Shown here piece by piece: positions 61,745 to 64,000 of a DNA stretch of 64,000 bases. Source of the DNA: HKCCE3408 sp039183205 (GTDB taxonomy: Bacteria; Pseudomonadota; Alphaproteobacteria; Rhodobacterales; Rhodobacteraceae); the NCBI GenBank assembly GCA_039183205.1, contig JBCDBR010000004.1:1-64000 (forward strand), given 5' to 3'. Under the pieces are notes generated by a model. The model ran no database searches, had not been told where the DNA came from, and was given only the letters and a program-made list of their open reading frames with translations. Positions within the stretch are counted from its first letter, which is position 1; each line of letters starts with the position of its first letter. A program made the position numbers and the translations under genes.

Positions 61745-62968
61745 ATGAAGCTCGAAAGCTTAGAGATTTTCGCCGTCGCGCCGCCGCCGCCGGGCTGGGG
61801 CGGGCGGTATTGGCTGATCGTTCGCATCAGCACGGCCTGCGGTATAACCGGGCTTGGCGAGGTCTATGCTGCGGGTGTGGGGCCCGAGGCGATGCGCGCC
61901 GTGATCGGGGATGTATTCAGCCGGCATATGATGGGCCAAAGCCCTGAAAACATAGAGCTTATGTTTCGGCGTGCCTATTCGTCGGGCTTTACGCAGCGCC
62001 CCGATCCCACGGTAATCGGCGCCTTTGCCGGTTTGGAGATGGCCTGTTGGGACATTTTGGGCAAGGCGCGCGACCGGCCGGTTTGGGCGCTTTTGGGCGG
62101 TCGCATGAATGACCGGTTGCGGGCCTATACTTATCTTTACCCGATGCCGCACCATCCGTTGCCGGCATTTTGGATTGATCCCGACATGGCGGCTGAGACC
62201 GCCGCGGCCTTGGTGGGCGAGGGGTGGACAGCGGTCAAATTCGACCCCGCGGGCCCCTATACGATGCGCGGCGGGCATATGCCCGCGCTGAGCGATATCG
62301 AGACCAGCATTGCCTTTTGCAAAGCGATACGCGGTGCGGTGGGGACCAAGGCGGATTTGCTCTTCGGCACCCATGGCCAGTTTTCCACCGGGGGGGCTAC
62401 GCGCCTGGCACGCGCCATCGAACCGTTCGATCCGCTCTGGTACGAAGAGCCCGTACCGCCTGACAGCGCGGCCGCGATGGCTGCGGTCCAGGCCAGCACG
62501 ACCATCCCCATCGCCACCGGGGAACGGCTTTGTACCCGATGGGAATTTGCCCCGCTTTTGCGCGCCGGCGCGATCCGCATTTGTCAGCCAGCCTTGGGCC
62601 GTCTCGGCGGCATTTGGGAGGCCAAGAAGCTCGCGGCCATTGCCGAAGTTTACAACGCGCAAATGGCGCCACATCTTTATGCGGGCCCTGTGGAATGGGC
62701 CGCGAATGTGCATTTTGGCGTCACCACACCCAACCTGCTGATGGTCGAAGCGATCGAGACAGAATTTCACGACGCGCTGGTGCAGGGGCGTCCGCGGGTC
62801 GAGGCTGGGTTTGTCGCCCCGCCGACGGGGCCGGGGCTGGGGATAACGCTGAACGACGCCGTTGCCACGGCGCATGCCTATACCGGCGACCGGCTGCATT
62901 TGGAGATGCAGGATGCGCCCTGCGACTACGTTGCCGGCAACGCCTTTGGCGGCGGCAGCGCCGATTGA
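61745..62968 (+). CDS. Enolase-superfamily dehydratase (mandelate racemase/muconate lactonizing type)
   Basis: A 407-residue sugar-acid dehydratase-like enzyme. Seen: GGRYWLIVRISTACGITGLG, WDILGKARDRPVWALLGG, Lys in WTAVKFDPAGPYTM, LLFGTHGQFSTGGATRLA, metal Glu in LWYEEPVPP and TGERLCTRWEF, and the His of QMAPHLYAGPVEWAAN. The start is ATG 61745 as the frame upstream is not protein-like. Related to galactonate-type dehydratases; substrate unproven. The 250 bases upstream hold no gene seen. Confidence 0.87.
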   Translation: MKLESLEIFAVAPPPPGWGGRYWLIVRISTACGITGLGEVYAAGVGPEAMRAVIGDVFSRHMMGQSPENIELMFRRAYSSGFTQRPDPTVIGAFAGLEMACWDILGKARDRPVWALLGGRMNDRLRAYTYLYPMPHHPLPAFWIDPDMAAETAAALVGEGWTAVKFDPAGPYTMRGGHMPALSDIETSIAFCKAIRGAVGTKADLLFGTHGQFSTGGATRLARAIEPFDPLWYEEPVPPDSAAAMAAVQASTTIPIATGERLCTRWEFAPLLRAGAIRICQPALGRLGGIWEAKKLAAIAEVYNAQMAPHLYAGPVEWAANVHFGVTTPNLLMVEAIETEFHDALVQGRPRVEAGFVAPPTGPGLGITLNDAVATAHAYTGDRLHLEMQDAPCDYVAGNAFGGGSAD

Positions 62969-63055
62969 TGATCCGACCTCTCGACCTTTTTTGAACCCTC
63001 GCCACGTCCTGCCCGACCTATCGATGAATGTCACATCAAACGGGAGGGACACCCC

Positions 63056-64000
63056 ATGGCCATCATTATCGGAACCGACAACAACAACATTATATTTGCC
63101 ACCGACTTGGCAGATATCATCAGCGGATTGGGCGGCGCCGATCTGGTCTTTGCGGGCCGCGGCAATGACTTGATCCTGGGCGGCGCCGGCGATGATGAGC
63201 TGCACGGCGAACGCGGCCACGACACGATCAACGGCGATGAGGGCAATGACGCGCTTTATGGCGGTCGCGGCAATGACAGCCTTTCGGGCGGTTCAGGCAA
63301 CGACAACCTCGATGGCGGCCAGGGGAGAGATACCCTTGATGGCGGCGACGGCCACGACGTCTTGAACGGCGGCAAAGGCGCTGACATCCTATTGGGCGGC
63401 CTGGGCAGTGATTTCCTCATTGGCGGTGCAGGGGCCGATTTCATCAATGGCGGTCTCGGCTTGGACACTGTGTCCTATGAAGGGTCAAGTGCGGGCGTCT
63501 ATGTCTCGCTTGACAGCGGGACCGCTGTTGGTGGGGATGCCGAAGGCGACCAGCTTTTCGGGATCGAATCGATCTTGGGATCGGCGTATAACGATGCGTT
63601 GACCGGCGATTATAAGGCAAATGTCCTTTATGGCGGGGCCGGTCACGACCTGATTTACGGCCTCCGCGGGAACGACTCGATCGACGCTGGCATCGGCAAT
63701 GACGTAGTGGATGGCGGCGATGGCAATGACCACGTCTTTGTAAGCGCCGGATTTGACTGGGCAAATGGCGGTGATGCACGCGATACGCTGGATTTCAGCT
63801 TCGTGTCGTCCCCGGCCGGCTGGACGATCGACATGCTGGGCGGTCTGGCCGAACAAATTGTCTATGAAAAGGGTCATGCGACAGTTCTGAACGCAACGCA
63901 GTTCCAGTCGTTCGAGACCATCAAAGGGTCCAACAACGATGATCTGATCTTTGGGGATACGCAAGCAAACCGTCTGTCGGGCGGCGATGGCAACGACATC
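63056..64000 (+). CDS. RTX hemolysin-type calcium-binding protein (3' end cut by window)
   Basis: The ATG follows CGGGAGGG. 315 codons are visible and open at the edge. After AIIIGTDNNNIIFATDLAD it consists of glycine/Asp nonapeptides of GGxGxDxLx type (GGAGDDELHG, GGRGNDSLSG, GGQGRDTLDG, GGAGADFING), typical parallel beta-roll calcium sites, broken by a VSYEGSSAGVYVSLDSG spacer that recurs in this family. No N-terminal signal: exported by a type I system with a C-terminal signal, outside the window. Confidence 0.93.
   Translation, partial: MAIIIGTDNNNIIFATDLADIISGLGGADLVFAGRGNDLILGGAGDDELHGERGHDTINGDEGNDALYGGRGNDSLSGGSGNDNLDGGQGRDTLDGGDGHDVLNGGKGADILLGGLGSDFLIGGAGADFINGGLGLDTVSYEGSSAGVYVSLDSGTAVGGDAEGDQLFGIESILGSAYNDALTGDYKANVLYGGAGHDLIYGLRGNDSIDAGIGNDVVDGGDGNDHVFVSAGFDWANGGDARDTLDFSFVSSPAGWTIDMLGGLAEQIVYEKGHATVLNATQFQSFETIKGSNNDDLIFGDTQANRLSGGDGNDI

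Noticed and set aside
61760..63220. A 486-codon open frame on the minus strand
   Set aside because: It is antisense to the well-supported enolase-superfamily gene, is low in hydrophobic structure, has no recognised motif, and arises from GC-rich codon bias.

Overview
The window reads as a chromosomal segment of a marine-type alphaproteobacterium of the family Rhodobacteraceae (Roseobacter group). The reasons are the GC-rich coding style, a complete Rhodobacter-type gene transfer agent (GTA) cluster next to cysE, the irr / fabA-fabB-fabI arrangement, the glnB-glnA pair divergent from the NAD(P)HX repair gene nnr, and a cytochrome b561-YceI fusion. This is inference from gene content; no 16S rRNA is present.

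Layout. 1-7 kb is core: the end of scpB, a YrbL-like and a YbjN-like gene, an alpha/beta hydrolase, glnB-glnA, nnr, a 59-residue membrane protein and tRNA-Leu(UAG). 7-13.7 kb is an accessory island. It begins flush against the tRNA with a serine recombinase pseudogene (two in-frame stops). It then holds fragments of RTX-associated calcium-binding-type proteins, duplicated and each followed by different small unknown genes, IS3-family debris, and a three-gene set that includes a periplasmic ClpP-like protein. 13.7-22 kb carries an MttB-superfamily methyltransferase, an EgtD-like methyltransferase, and a GntR-DapA-ALDH-FAD oxidoreductase operon divergent from a GlxA-type regulator. This looks like catabolism of a methylated or quaternary amine or amino-acid-derived compound.

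22-35 kb is core again: tig, two secreted proteins built from a shared repeat domain, rpsF-rpsR-rplI, yceI facing a cytochrome b561-YceI fusion, and the fatty-acid operon fabD-(membrane protein)-fabG-acpP-fabF-mltG. 35.3-50.5 kb is the GTA cluster: promoter, intrinsic terminator, then g1, g2, g3, g3.5, g4-g10, g10.1, g11-g15 and a DUF2793 gene. All appear intact. The g15 product carries an extra domain of roughly 150-160 residues.

50.5-64 kb holds cysE, an acidic repeat protein of unknown role, typA, irr divergent from fabA-fabB-fabI, a HAD dehalogenase / hydrolase / threonine dehydratase operon, a TetA-like MFS exporter, an enolase-superfamily dehydratase, and the start of an RTX repeat protein cut by the window edge.

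The points most worth following are the g15 insertion, the promoter-terminator arrangement ahead of g1 (fits antitermination control), the reshuffled toxin-cassette-like island with a C7 tract at a frame junction, the EgtD homologue that seems to lack the histidine-binding glutamate, and the two unknown secreted or acidic repeat-protein families.
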